A stretch of DNA of 64,000 bases from Rhyacichthys aspro (taxonomy: Eukaryota > Chordata > Actinopteri > Gobiiformes > Rhyacichthyidae), in contig CM072168.1 in NCBI GenBank assembly GCA_036850595.1, positions 17,599,982 to 17,663,981 on the forward strand, in the 5' to 3' direction. The notes below the pieces were generated by a model. It made no database searches and was not told where the DNA came from. It saw only the letters and a program-made list of their open reading frames with translations. Shown one piece after another: positions 24,003-55,350 of the stretch. The position numbers and the translations under genes are program-made. Positions within the stretch are counted from its first letter, which is position 1. Each line of letters opens with the position of its first letter.

Positions 24003-24450
24003 CCTCGGCTTCGTGTGTTAGCAGCAGCCCCGCAGACAGACAGACCTCCAGTGGATACGGTGCCCAATACTCCACCTTTCGAGACAAACTATTAAACTAA
24101 ACTACTAAAGTGATCATTTCCAGCTTTCTATAAGTTACATATTATTCTTAGCGAAGCCGGTTCGCTGCCGTTTGTTTAGACTTCAGTTAGCTCGCAACGT
24201 TAGCTCGAAGGTCAATAATCCAAAAGTAACTAAAACCGATTTCCTCAACTTCAAAACACGACAACAACCAGTTTGTACAATCTATAGCTACACACGAGTC
24301 TAATACACTAACTACCGATGCTACAGCAGAGGAAAAACTACGAGTTGAGTAAGTTTTTCTGGAGAGTTTTCGATCATCTTCACATCCCTCTGTTTGACAC
24401 TTTCTCGACACGTCATACCGCGGCGCATGCGCAGTGTGAGGCCGTGGTTT
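24003..24450 (-). promoter_or_regulatory. STK17B 5' UTR and proximal promoter with NRF-1-like site
   Basis: Immediately upstream of the STK17B AUG the sequence is CpG-enriched. GCGCATGCGCA at 24423-24433 fits the NRF-1 palindrome, a common core-promoter element of CpG promoters in vertebrates. The transcription start is likely within a few hundred bases of it; no TATA box was identified. Confidence 0.55.
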
Positions 24451-24593
24451 GAAAAGATTTGAAACTGTATTGTTTGAAAAGACCTCAGTGTGGCCTGAGT
24501 CTGCAGTATGACCATGAGCTATAAACAGTTTACACAGTGGTCAACGGTCCCCAGTGCAGACTAAGTACATACAAGATATCTTTAGCATTCAGT

Positions 24594-24942
24594 ACAGTGC
24601 AAAAGTAAAAAAAAAATAAAAAAATATGCTTTATCAATTTACAAAATGCAAAGTGACCAAATCTGGATCCAATTTATATCTTGTGTGGCCACCTTTTGGC
24701 TTTACAGCATGGATGCTTGATCCTCTGTGAATGTAGGCTGCAACAAATCCTTATGTCTCTTGATGTTAATCCCAGATAGACTCAATGATGTCAAGGTCAG
24801 GACTCTGAGACAGAGACAAGACTCGTTGAGCTGAAGTCACGCCGAATATGAATCGGATTGTTCTTATCTGTTTTCTCAGGTTGCATTTTGTAAACTGAAA
24901 CAAAAGTTATGTTTTTGGTTGAAAGCCTTTTTACTTTACAGC
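24594..24942. mobile_element. Tc1/mariner-like MITE
   Basis: Outer ends carry AAAGTAAAAA on the left and its inverse TTTTTACTTT on the right. A second inverted pair, TTTACAAAATGC (24638-24649) and GCATTTTGTAAA (24883-24894), lies inside. The internal text GTGTGGCCACCTTTTGGCTTT resembles fish Tc1-type repeats. No transposase frame remains and the exact ends are approximate. Confidence 0.55.
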
Positions 24943-27900
24943 ATTTGGTCACTCAGCAGTTCTGTGTTTATTTGACAGACTTAACTTTTCTTCCATTATC
25001 TTGTCCAAGTATTGATTTATTCTTCTAGAGTTACTTAGTGTCTATTTTTAGAGTTGTTTTCTTCTGTTATCGTCCCATATCGCTTATTTCTGTTCAGTTC
25101 CATTTAAGACATTATTGTACATTTTCTTTCCTTGGTGTTTTTGCTTCTAGTTAGACTTTAGGAACTTCATTATAGCATAATTTTGCAGTGTTGTTTTGCT
25201 CTTGTTAAATCTATGTGAAATTTTTATGTAAAATGTGACACATGCTCTCTCCTTTATTCCATATGTATCGCCTTAAAACATTGGTGAATGTATTTGTAAC
25301 ACACTGCCCTTTGCCTGTATTTCAACATTCACTCCTTTATGTACAAAGGAGGGATGTTTTGTAAATGTATAGCTCTCAGTCAACCACATCTCACACAGGA
25401 AAAGGCAAATAAGAGCTCGATTTAATTTATTCCAAACTCACACTAAACCTAAATTTGTAAACTGAACAAGAAGAAGAGAGAAGGGGCCACAAGTCCAGGA
25501 TTGTTTACTTTCATCTGGAAATACACCTAAATTACAAGACTTGACCCATATGTTTATTCTAAGGGTTTCCTCCATAGCTTCCTCTCTGAAACTGCACTGT
25601 CTGCACCGTCACAGTTGCACCGCTAGTTTCTGGACAGGTATCCTCTCTCAGGATTGGTCTGAAATTATAATTTTAAGTAATTATATGTATTATATATGTA
25701 ATCTTTATAGTTTGCTTATAGTTTCTCAACAGGCAAATCAGTGTAAAAAAAAAATGCCTAAAATTAATTAGCTTGTTTCTACTTGTGCTATAAGACAGTG
25801 GTTCTCAAACTGTGGCAATGAAATTTTGTTTGAAATTTAAAAATATCAGGACCATGATAGCATATATAATATAATATAATATCATAATTAAGTAACTCTG
25901 GCTTTAGTCACATTTCAACCATAAGCTTAGTCCTTAATTAGTCTTTAAGTCATTTAAATGCTTAACAGTTGTTGATATACAGACCTGATGAGTGCATATC
26001 ACTGTTCTAAACTTCACTTTCTCTCTATTTCACTCCTTATTGTATATGACCAATAATATAATACATAATTTACATTATGTTTACGCTTTTGTGGATTTTC
26101 TCCGGACTTCCTTGCAATATTATGTTTAACAATAGAAGTTTGAACAAAAACAAAAACATAGGTGATTCATTAAAATTAGCCATTTGTTCTCTTTTATTAC
26201 AATCATTGGGGTGAAATGAAGACACACATACAGGAGCTTTGCATAGAGTGGAAATCTGAAAAGTGGAGTGGATCCTGTGACAAATGTACAAGGAAAAAAA
26301 CAGAGTGGTGCAACTGCTTTTATGTGAAATGAGAGTGAGTAACCAATCAGTTTTCTGCTGCAGAAAAGTGTGATAAATGCACTGTTTATTGTCTTTTTTG
26401 CAAGTTATTGACCGTTTAAACTGCGAGATGTGTTTTTAGAGTGAAATTTCCAATGGCCTAATGGTTGCAAGCCCCAAACCTTTGGTACATTCGGTGCAAA
26501 ATATAATATATCGACACACAACAGGACAGACATGTACAGTTATATACAAAGGGACGAACAGGACTGCACTCAATGTACACATACATGTGCTCTTGCAAAA
26601 TCAGAACAGCCCTATTACAGAGGTTCAGTCACGAGTAACGAACCATAACCCTCGACCTGTTACTAAGATAGGCAGACTTGCACATGTAAAGATAATGGAG
26701 CATGCCGCCGAGATACTCACCATTACACTGTCATCAAAAACAAACATCTGCAAACATACACTTAATTTCCAACAAAAAAGTGGCTTATTTATCTGAATCA
26801 TACCTATTTTCTCCATGAAATGACAGTGCCAGGTAAGCACAAGGCCACATGCCTCAGGTGAGCGCCACAACAAAAGTGACACAATATAACCAGCTCCCGT
26901 TTCTGAATGGACAGCGATATCCTCATGCAAAAAGCTAGTAAGGACAGTGTTGCACTATTTCAGCATGCAAAATATCGAGCTATAACACAACGCCATCTAG
27001 GAGTTTCTACCCTGGCACAACTCACAGAGCTCACCAGGGAGATCCCGCATGCAGTATTTGGGCTAGGGTTGGAATACTAAAGTCTGCCTCCACCATTAAC
27101 GACACGCGTGGGGCTTTAGCTATCTATTCCAGCCCCTGTGGTCTATAGCTCCGACGGGTCTCTGTACAGAAGGTGTAATCTGGCATGCACCCCATAGAAA
27201 ACATGTCTTTGTGTTGGTGTGTGTTAAAGTGTCTGGGTGGTAGGGTTGGGCTTTCATTGTGCACTTAAGTGTTTTTACAATATCTGTAGTCAGTCAAGGC
27301 CAGTGTTTATTTCTGAAAACTCCTCTTAGTGTGCTGTAATGAAGAATACCTAACTCTGGTGCCCCCATGTGTACAGTATTTGCCTTGACAATCCATCATT
27401 TACCACCATTTAAATACATAAATATAACTTTCTTCCTTAATCCCAAAAGAAAATGCAATTAAAGACCACTCTGTTACACTCAGCTTGGGTTCTTTGGCCT
27501 GTCAATGCTTCAGTCGGACTCTGCCATGCTGGGGGGCCCCTTCAAAAGTGCACTTTCACCTGGGCCCTGTACTAAGAACCACAATTTCTGTTCAAGTAAA
27601 GTACAAAAAAAAAAAAAAAACAGACATAAAGAGTGGAGTCAAATGTTAAATAAATATAAATATTTCTCACAGAGGTTATTAATCAGTAGTCCTCATAATA
27701 ATGCAGACAATCAAAGCCTTTCTCTGACACATTTGACGAGTGTTGTTCATCACTTATCAAAGTTGCTAGTCACAGTTTTATTTTCACTATAACACAAATT
27801 TAAAGCATAATCTTTCGCCTTTTTTACTCTGCGCAGCTTGTTTCTTCTCGCTGATTGGTCAGTGGGCTGTGGATCTATTCTTAGTGTAATGTACCATTGA

Positions 27901-28562
27901 GATCTACCTCAATAAAAAAGATATATCTAGCTTGTGACATCAAAAACTAATGGTTAACCCTGAAGTTTCCATAACTCTCTATCCCAGCTTTTCTGTACAG
28001 GGCCCTGAACTGTGTAAAATGTAAATCATGGGTCAAACAGAATGGCTCTTGATTCATACATTCAGTCACTGCTTTGGTACATTCATCACTTTCACCACAG
28101 GAGAGGCAATAACACTAGAGAGAAGGGCCATTGTAAATAAAGTGTGATCTAGTGTCTTATGTGAGGAACATGACCCCTGCATTTTGTACTGAAGTATAGC
28201 AGTTTCCAGAGAAGTCAGTGAACATTAAATCTACACTATGTAACCAGAAGGATCAAGGCTCATGTAGCAATAGTAGGTCTTTTATGTGACACTACATTTT
28301 CCTGTTTAAGTTCAAAGATGAGGTTTGGCATTACTCCGATGTCTTGGTGTCTAGTGAAAGTAACAGTCTTGACCAGATCCTGCCAGCATAATCACAAAGT
28401 CCATATTGAAGCAACACTAGGTAACTTTTTACTTTAAAATATGGACAGTAAAAATCATTAAAATGCTGCCCTCGTGGACATTTGAATGGTTTCTTGACAT
28501 TTAACAAGACGAAAAGTCCCTTTAAAGATGAGTGTGCCTGGTTTGACAGATATAAAGGCACA

Positions 28563-28806
28563 TTCCCACTGAGTGATACGGTATGGATCGGGTCAGTACG
28601 GCATTGTTTGGTAACAGCTGGAGAGGCTTGTGTTTCCACTGCACTGCACTTCTTATTTATGTCCAAGTGAGGTGCTCTATCAATCAAACAGCAGACTTCA
28701 CAGTTCCTCTCCACCTGCCGAGGGGTAACCAAAGGAGTACGGTACGCTTTTTTCCCTTTTGACAATCAAACCTGACCCGATCTGTGCCGTACTGCTCCAG
28801 TGGAAA
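28563..28806. mobile_element. Short TIR element (MITE)
   Basis: The left end TTCCCACTGAGTGATACGGT and the inverted right end TTTCCACTGGAGCAGTACGG align, and both continue into GATCGGGTCA. The length is about 244 bp. A single superfamily cannot be assigned from these ends. Confidence 0.6.
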
Positions 28807-29122
28807 CAAGGCTCAACTTTACCAACTCATGAGAGACAATATCTCGCCAATACTTCATCAACTTAAATATACAACATATTTATTTAGAGGTAACAGTCCC
28901 ATGGGAGTTAGCTGCAGCTTTAATACCCTTTAGTGGGTATATATCCTGAAAAGTTACATAGTGTTGCTGCTTAAACTGTAAAAATGTTGACCTGTTATGT
29001 GTGTACTTGCCTTTCTTGAGCACGGAAAGCCAAGCGATAAACCCGTTCACATCTCTACTTCCTGCGTGTAACATACTGAGGGTAACGCACTGTAAAAATA
29101 GGTTTGTTCTAATGTTAGTGTA

Positions 29123-29124
<2 letters not shown>

Positions 29125-29158
<34 letters not shown>
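29125..29158. repeat. (GT)17 microsatellite
   Basis: An uninterrupted GT dinucleotide run of 34 bp lies about 320 bp downstream of the HECW2 stop codon, probably within its 3' UTR. Confidence 0.97.
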
Positions 29159-29161
<3 letters not shown>

Positions 29162-29479
29162 GCAGCCTCAGTGCAGCAAGGACACAGTTTTGAGGTCCGG
29201 AGAGGGAAAAGGGGAATAGTTTCTGAGTAGCTGTCTCTGTGATGGAGAGGAAGAAATGAAGTGCTATAAATCCAAGGCCGATAACTCAAAGCACACGTGG
29301 CTCAAAGAAGAAAAAGTGAAAATAAAAGAGAATTTCACTGTCTTTTTTGTCAGCGAGAGTTCATTGAAAAGTAAAGAAAAAGGCAGAGAACGTGAACGAA
29401 GGTTTTGTGATGAACAAACTGAGTTGTTCAGTCTTTTAAGTTGCGTCCATTTACTTCTTTACCTCCACTGGTTTAGGAT

Positions 29480-49197
<19,718 letters not shown>

Positions 49198-49393
49198 GTT
49201 GTTTTACAGACGAAGAGGCAACAACCAGGAGCTAAGGAATCCAGAGAAGATCATGTGGGCCAGGCTGGTCTTTGAAGTAACCAAGCATTTTGCTGCTTTA
49301 TGTTTGCTGTTAATCCCTTTTTTATTTGTTTTTGAGAATCCAGGGAGAAGTGTTTCTCAGTCAGGTTTCAAATGATCCAACAGCGACAGGAGC
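49198..49393 (-). other. HECW2: HECW2 5' UTR part of the first coding exon, with upstream ORF
   Basis: An acceptor ATCTTTAG|G at 49394 on the minus strand starts the exon that carries the main AUG. Within its leader an AUG at 49286-49288 opens an 18-codon frame that stops at 49232 (TAG), 34 bases before the main AUG. Such an upstream ORF would be expected to reduce main-frame translation, if this leader is used. Confidence 0.5.
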
Positions 49394-50684
49394 CTAAAGA
49401 TGGGAGAGAAGAAAAACAACATGAAATGAGTGAGTCTTGTCAGAAAATCCCATTTAACCCAAAAAAACCTCTGACCACACCCATAACATTTGATCACTAT
49501 ACACATTTATCCATTCTAGTTTATAAGAACCACATTTGATTAGTTTTTACATTGATAGAAATAGACAAATCTAGTTGAAAGTGGCTAAATTATCAGGTAA
49601 GGAACAGTGTTTAAGAGGATTTGGTAAGAATCAGTATAAGAGCCTTATGTAACCAGTTTAAGACAACCTTTAGTTAACCCCTGACAGATTGAGCATTTTG
49701 GGTGTGTTATACCGAGCAGTTCAGAGATGCTTTAAACCCCATTGGTTGGATATTAATGTTATGAATGTGTTTTCTATGGGACATGGCATTATTTTCATTT
49801 CTTTACCATTATCAGATTTTTATAACTAGATGGTCTTTTGCAGTAATATCATGAATAAAACGCTCAATGCTACACTACTCTACAACTACTTTATTTTATG
49901 ACATATGGCCAATGTAAAAATCTATGAAGGAATTAACCTTAATGTGATTGATTTCTAGTACAGTTCAATTGCAAGGTTTTCAGTGCATCTAGGGATTAAA
50001 AAAAAGAAGGGCCTTATATACATTATGTGAATCTAATGTAGAAAATGTAAAAAAGGAATAGCAGACATTTCTACATCCAACTATTATTAAAATTCCCTGT
50101 CAGATCTCCCATGTGTCTGTTTAAATAATGTACCTTGCTCATCAATCTGAAATAAAAATCTTATTAATCATTTCCCAAGCTGTAACCTTCATAAATATAC
50201 CTAAACATGCAGTATTTTTCACTTTAAGGTTTCTGAATCGATATCCTTTGCATTTTGAGCAGGCTGAGCAGAAATGATGAGCCGCTCTCTCTGCTGACAC
50301 ACGAGGATTGGCTGTGTTTCTGGACAAGTCGGGCCCGATATTATAAAAAGATCTGCTGCATTTGACGTGACTGAAGCCACATCTCTGACTCAACAAGATT
50401 ACTCGAGCGGGACCCGATCACACACGCTGCATACAGGGATTTACGACAGAATAAAACCTTCATCACAGGAATACATAAATCCGAATCACGTGCGCACATG
50501 GCCTCATGCAGTCCTATAGCAGCAGCTGGGACCAGTGATTTCTACAACCAAGGTTATTTAAAGAAGAAGCAAAAACAAGTGCAGAACTGCTGAGTAGTTA
50601 CATAAGTGTTCCTCTGGACTTACTGTCACTGTTTACCAACCTTTGTCTAACCGTATCCAAGGGACATCACAGCCATTATATTTA

Positions 50685-51010
50685 AATCAGGACGGCATTT
50701 TCTCATTAACGCTTGCAACAGACCCACTTTTACTCCTTATTTTTTAACACATAGGGCTCAAGTCTATAGCCATAACCTGGATCGATGCTGACCATTCCTC
50801 TCTGCTTTGGTTTAACTCCACTTGACTCAACTTTAGCAACCTCAAAAGGTCAAAACTTAAACTTAAAATTCCCAATGGATTTACAGAAGGGCGTCTGCAG
50901 AGAGGGCATGCTTTACTTATCTAACATCCAGTCGGTTTTCAAAATAAAAGCACACCAAGTCTTTTTAAAATCTTTCAGGATACTATAGTCGTCTGAAATT
51001 CCTTGCAGCT
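50685..51010. repeat. Diverged copy of the CAGGGTTCCCAC-type repeat
   Basis: GGCATTTTCTCATTAACGC, CTCTCTGCTTTGG, AAAAGGTCAAAAC and CCCAATGGATTTACAGAAGGG occur in the same order as in the copies at 41930-42290 and 45474-45822. Both termini are eroded. Confidence 0.5.
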
Positions 51011-51749
51011 ATTTTCCTGTTGGACAAATCTTTACTGTTTATCTTTACTGGGCTTTATGCATTGCTTTTGTTTCCTGACAGGATTTATGTCTATCCAATT
51101 GCATCCAGCCTTTTTACTCTGCGTGGAAACCCTGCTGAAGAGATAAAGTAATGGAAAATGCAACAGACCAAAACATGACCTCACTCAATGTAGACCAGTG
51201 ATTTTTCTCTTTTATTTTTCAGCATAATCCAATTTTAAACTGCAGTGCATAGCTTGATCTGATGCAAGATTAGTGATTGATTCTCTGCAGATGAACAGGA
51301 AGAGCTGATGGATAAACACGGTGTTACATGAGCGGCCAAAAATAAAACGTTGAAACGAACTCTGACAGTTTTTGAGGAAGGGGGTAAATTTGACACCTGT
51401 CTTGTAAGAAACTGTTATTTGAGCACTCTTCTCCTTCTTCAGGAAACAACTGCTTTGCTTCTCTGCATTAGATCCAGCACCAGCTGCATTGTATAAGCTA
51501 TGGGTAGGGTTTTCCATTTGTGTTTATACTAGACTTTTATGAGATTACATGGGTTAAGACAGTACACATCACAATAGCATAAATACAGGCCTCAAAGATG
51601 ACTTCTACAGGCTTCAACCCTCAACCCATGATTAAGTTATATTTGTGAAATCAATAATAATGAAATTTCAACTTGGAATTTTAGCATAGGGCCAAAGGTA
51701 AGACTCAATCAATAAAAATAAATAAAAATGTAAACCCCCCCTTAGTTCA

Positions 51750-52095
51750 CATAGAGTATGTACTTCAAAGGTTTTTGTGTGAGGACATATTTTTTAGTCA
51801 ATCACAGCCAATACAGAGTGCAGATAGGAGTTCTCAATATGGATGATCTTTACACAGATTTCAGAGCCATGTTGATTTTTAATGTTCTATCAGTGACTGG
51901 TTTGAAAGCAGTTTTTGTGCCTCTTAACTTTACTTTTATCTGTAATATACATCCAACAGTGCTATACAAAAAATGGGGAACACAAAAATCCCACTGCAGC
52001 GACCAAAGTACTCATATGGCATTATCAGAGGGGATCAAATTAGTACAAGGGGCTCTGATATCGCTGAGTTCTGGTATCTGGACAACCCTAAAAGA
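51750..52095. repeat. Interspersed repeat related to 11825-12065, 19235-19310 and 25335-25405
   Basis: GATTTCAGAGCCATGTTGA and TTTTTGTGCCTCTTAACTT match the 11825-11890 segment, and GGTATCTGGACAACCCTAA matches about 12044-12062. The left part, TTAGTCAATCACAGCCAATAC, resembles 19276 and 25375. The family cannot be named. Confidence 0.4.
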
Positions 52096-52461
52096 TGATC
52101 AATACATTCTTTATGAGCAAATAGGGAATCCTCATGTCTTGTTGTTCACTGTGGGAGTGCGTGTGAACCCCTCTGGCCTGGAGCAGGTGACTGCAGTACT
52201 TTAAAGCCTGACAGAACGGGCACCTTGGGAGCTGGCACACATCCACACACACATCCACACCCACAGAGGTCCTGATGTGCCTTACTGACACATAAAGTTC
52301 AAAACACAGGCATGAATGAGGCTACTACTCAATCACTCACTCTGTCTCATTATGGCTCATCGTGACACACGGCAGTAAAAGAGTAAACACATGCTGTCCT
52401 TCGCTCATAAACAGCACTTTCACTATAAACGTGGATAACAGCCCACTGCAGTCTGCCTTTA

Positions 52462-52742
52462 TGAGTCATTCAGAGTAAACACTGGGCCCACGGTTGCTCC
52501 CATTGACACAAAAAGAGCAGCTCTTTTGGGTATTTCTAAAAAAAACGCTTTTCCCCAAGAAGTCTGTTTCTGGGATGAGTCACTCCTCCGAAGGTATCCC
52601 TGACACGTCTTGCACGAAGTCCGATCACTATCACCCACGTCTCGTTTGAAATGCTGATAGTCCTCTGAATGGGAATTTCAATGGATTTAAAAGTATAATG
52701 ACAGATAAGCGGCTGAGAGGCTCACCACACTGCTATGAGTCA
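52462..52742. promoter_or_regulatory. Cluster of three TGAGTCA sites plus a GATA site, candidate enhancer
   Basis: Exact TGAGTCA heptamers are at 52462-52468, 52576-52582 and 52736-52742, and AGATAA is at 52703-52708, in the HECW2 5' intron. TGAGTCA is bound by AP-1 and, in extended form, NF-E2/Maf factors. Enhancer activity is inference. Confidence 0.4.
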
Positions 52743-54849
52743 TTCACTGTGTCTGCTCTTTTTTAGGGATCGGTACATTCAGCTTGTATAAAACAATATA
52801 CCCTCTGGTCAGCTTTAGCGAATACAACAATTTCTTGACCCAACTTAAAGTAAAAAAATAGCTTGAAGAGCTATTCCCAAGCATTTCATGAACCGTTTTG
52901 GTGTAAACATGGAAGAAGTGGATGTCAGATGGATACAGATGGTAAAAGATGACCTACGCACTGGGCTACTTACGAACTGTTGTGACCCTGCTACTGCTGG
53001 GGCCGCACCCATTTAAACTCTGTCAGGCACAGCTAATACAACTCCTCTGGATTTAATTGATGACGATGCTTTCAGTAAAGCACCCCATGTGAAAGTTTAC
53101 AAATGAAAATGGTTGGGGCCATTACGTGTTTGTGCTCGCTGTAGCTATTTGGCAGTGTGGCAAGTTTCCTGATTGAATGCCACTTAACAACGATGCCCTT
53201 TTGGATTAAGTGGAAGATTGAATTTCCATAAAAATCGATGTCCTAAAGAAATATTGTGGGTTCTCTCCTGGTCTGACTTCCTCCCACTGTCCAAAGATTA
53301 GCATTTATGGGTGAAGTGGTGAATCTAAATTGCCCATGACATAGGAATGAAGGTGATTGTCTTTAAGTGTGATTAACTAGGACCTGTCTACAGAGTGTTC
53401 CTCTCCTGCTGCTACTTTTCCTCACAGACTCCACCTGTATGGTCAGACTCTGTGAAAGAAGAATAACAGTTTAATGTAGAGGAGTGTGGTGGTAACTTAT
53501 TAAATAGAACATTGGCCTGATGTGTATCTAAGGCCATTTACTGCATGACATCCACTCTTTCTTTCTCCCACACCTCTTTTTAAAGGCAAAATACTCTCAA
53601 TAAGGTGTAGCTGTAACTCTGGCAATGTTGTAGAAACTCCTCAAAGTTTAAAACTGAGCTAAAACCAGCCTTTAGCAACTGTTACCTCCAAAACCATGGA
53701 AAGGACCACTGACAAAGGAGAAAAATACTGGCAAAACTGGTAATGTTAGATACAAATTGGAGCATCAACTGCAATGAACAACTAGACTGACAACATTAAA
53801 GTGACTGAGTGTCTACTTTTAAACTACTTTAACTTGGGAAACGTAACAATGAGCACAAACTGTAAACACATGAGGGCTACCACTACAGTGCTTACAAATA
53901 CTGAATTAATCTGTCGGTTTAGCCTAGTAACAGGTGCACATCTGGATTCTGGAAAGGCTTTGCTGTCACGGACGCTATCTTTTTTCCTCAGAACTCACAA
54001 ATGCAGCATAACAATACACCACAAGAATCATGCTGCATTTTTCTACGCTTTTAAAGACACACATGAGTTCAACACAAACTGATCTGTTCACAACTTAAAA
54101 ACATGTTTACTTCTGTGTGGTCTGCAGATATAAAACTATAATGTACAAAATGAATGGCTATCTGCTTTTTTGTCTCAGGTAAACATGTTTTAGGTGCAAG
54201 TAATGGATTTTGCAGATCTCAGCTGTGCCTTGAAAGCAGACAACAGCGAAGGGAAAAGGGTGGGATAAGCAGGTTTCCCGGTGAAGTGCCTCTACAAAGA
54301 TTTGGCCCGATGTGCATTAATGTTTGTGTCCTGTCGCAGTCATTAAACCAACATTCCTCAAAGTCTTGTGCCGCGATGTAAACAGAACAGCACTTTATTA
54401 TTACTGCGGCCATCTCAGCATCTTTGAGCAATAGAGCCGTGAAGGTAACCCCCGCTTGCAGCAGGATCACGTCAGCAAAATCACGTTACATAACAGTTTT
54501 CTTCCAAGTTTAATCATTCCCAAGCAATCTGCGCTGGCCAGGCTTTGCGCACATGACTGAACAGGCCATCCAGGGACCGCACTGGCACAATGTGCAGGTG
54601 TCATCGCTCACTATTGGATTACTGTGGGAATTCCCTACGTCATTTTTCTTTATGCTTTCACAAGACGCACACATGAAGCTAAATGATCGATTCAGCACAA
54701 GCACACAAACACAGCGCTACGGCAGTGAATTAGCTCGTTTAAAAAGACGTGATTGAAAAGCCATTATAAGCAGCACTGTCGTCTCCCATGTCACCGCTGG
54801 AAGACATAAGCAGCGGTCCCATAGTGGTGTGCGAGGACGAAACGCTTAC

Positions 54850-55350
54850 CTTTTTTTTGGCGCAGCGGTGCGGGATGTGGAGGAAAAAGACGAAGGCAGC
54901 ACCTGCTCCGCGGCTCGTAGCACGGCTCAGCTCGTTATCCCCGCAGTCCAAACGAGGCGAGACGGGCGGGGTGCCGCGCTATAGGGCCCCCCTCCTACCT
55001 CCCTCTCTCTCAGATCCACAGTCAGAGCAGTTTTGGGCTCGGAGTCACGTATCGAGACCTGCTCAAAGCTGCAGAGGTGTGCGCAGAGCCTCCCGCAGCC
55101 TGTCCGCACCGCGCACCGTCCACCGCTGCTGCCGCTGTCAGCTTCAGGCGCGCAGCTCACAGTCACAGCATCCTTACTCCCTCTGCACTTCGCGCTGCAG
55201 TCTCTCTGTAGGCTGCTGTCTTCCCACCAGCCCCAGATGCACTAAATGTGACAACAGCACAGCACAGCACCGCTGGCAGCCTACCTACACCTACCGGAGG
55301 ATGGCGTCGTGTTTGCTTCTGTGCAGTCCGCTCTGAGGATCCTCCTATAG
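54850..55350 (-). promoter_or_regulatory. HECW2 CpG-rich promoter and probable non-coding first exon
   Basis: This is a strongly GC- and CpG-rich stretch, for example CGAGGCGAGACGGGCGGGGTG near 54954. On the minus strand it ends with a strong donor AAAG|GTAAGCG (exon edge at 54850) and no coding frame of the family, so it fits a non-coding first exon feeding the acceptor at 49394. The position upstream of HECW2 supports this. The start site itself is not defined. Confidence 0.6.

Larger units (their letters stand above)
24451..29479. other. Intergenic region STK17B-HECW2, no coding gene seen
   Basis: STK17B begins and HECW2 ends on either side of this 5 kb stretch, both on the minus strand. 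It should contain the HECW2 3' UTR at its upper end; AATAAA on the minus strand occurs for example near 26194 and 28876, but none is decisive. Other contents are a Tc1-like MITE (24594-24942), a TIR element (28563-28806), a poly-A run at 27605-27620 and a GT microsatellite (29125-29158). Confidence 0.55.
49394..54849. other. Long 5' intron of HECW2
   Basis: This is the inferred intron between the non-coding first exon and the first coding exon. It holds a diverged repeat at 50685-51010, another repeat-like segment at about 51750-52095, and a cluster of three AP-1-type sites at 52462-52742. No coding exon with family resemblance was found. Confidence 0.5.

Noticed and set aside
25796..26030. 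Possible hAT element starting CAGTGGTTCTCAAACTGTGG
   Set aside because: Only the left terminus is convincing; no matching right end or target duplication was found.
27505..27792. 95-codon plus-strand frame at 27.5 kb
   Set aside because: It contains a poly-A run, has no domain and no splice support.
51758..52204. 148-codon plus-strand frame in the HECW2 5' intron
   Set aside because: Most of it overlaps an interspersed repeat related to 11825-12065, and it has no recognisable domain.
54788..55336. 182-codon plus-strand frame across the CpG-rich region
   Set aside because: Arginine/serine-rich translation typical of CpG islands, no domain, and the orientation is opposite to HECW2; taken as promoter sequence.
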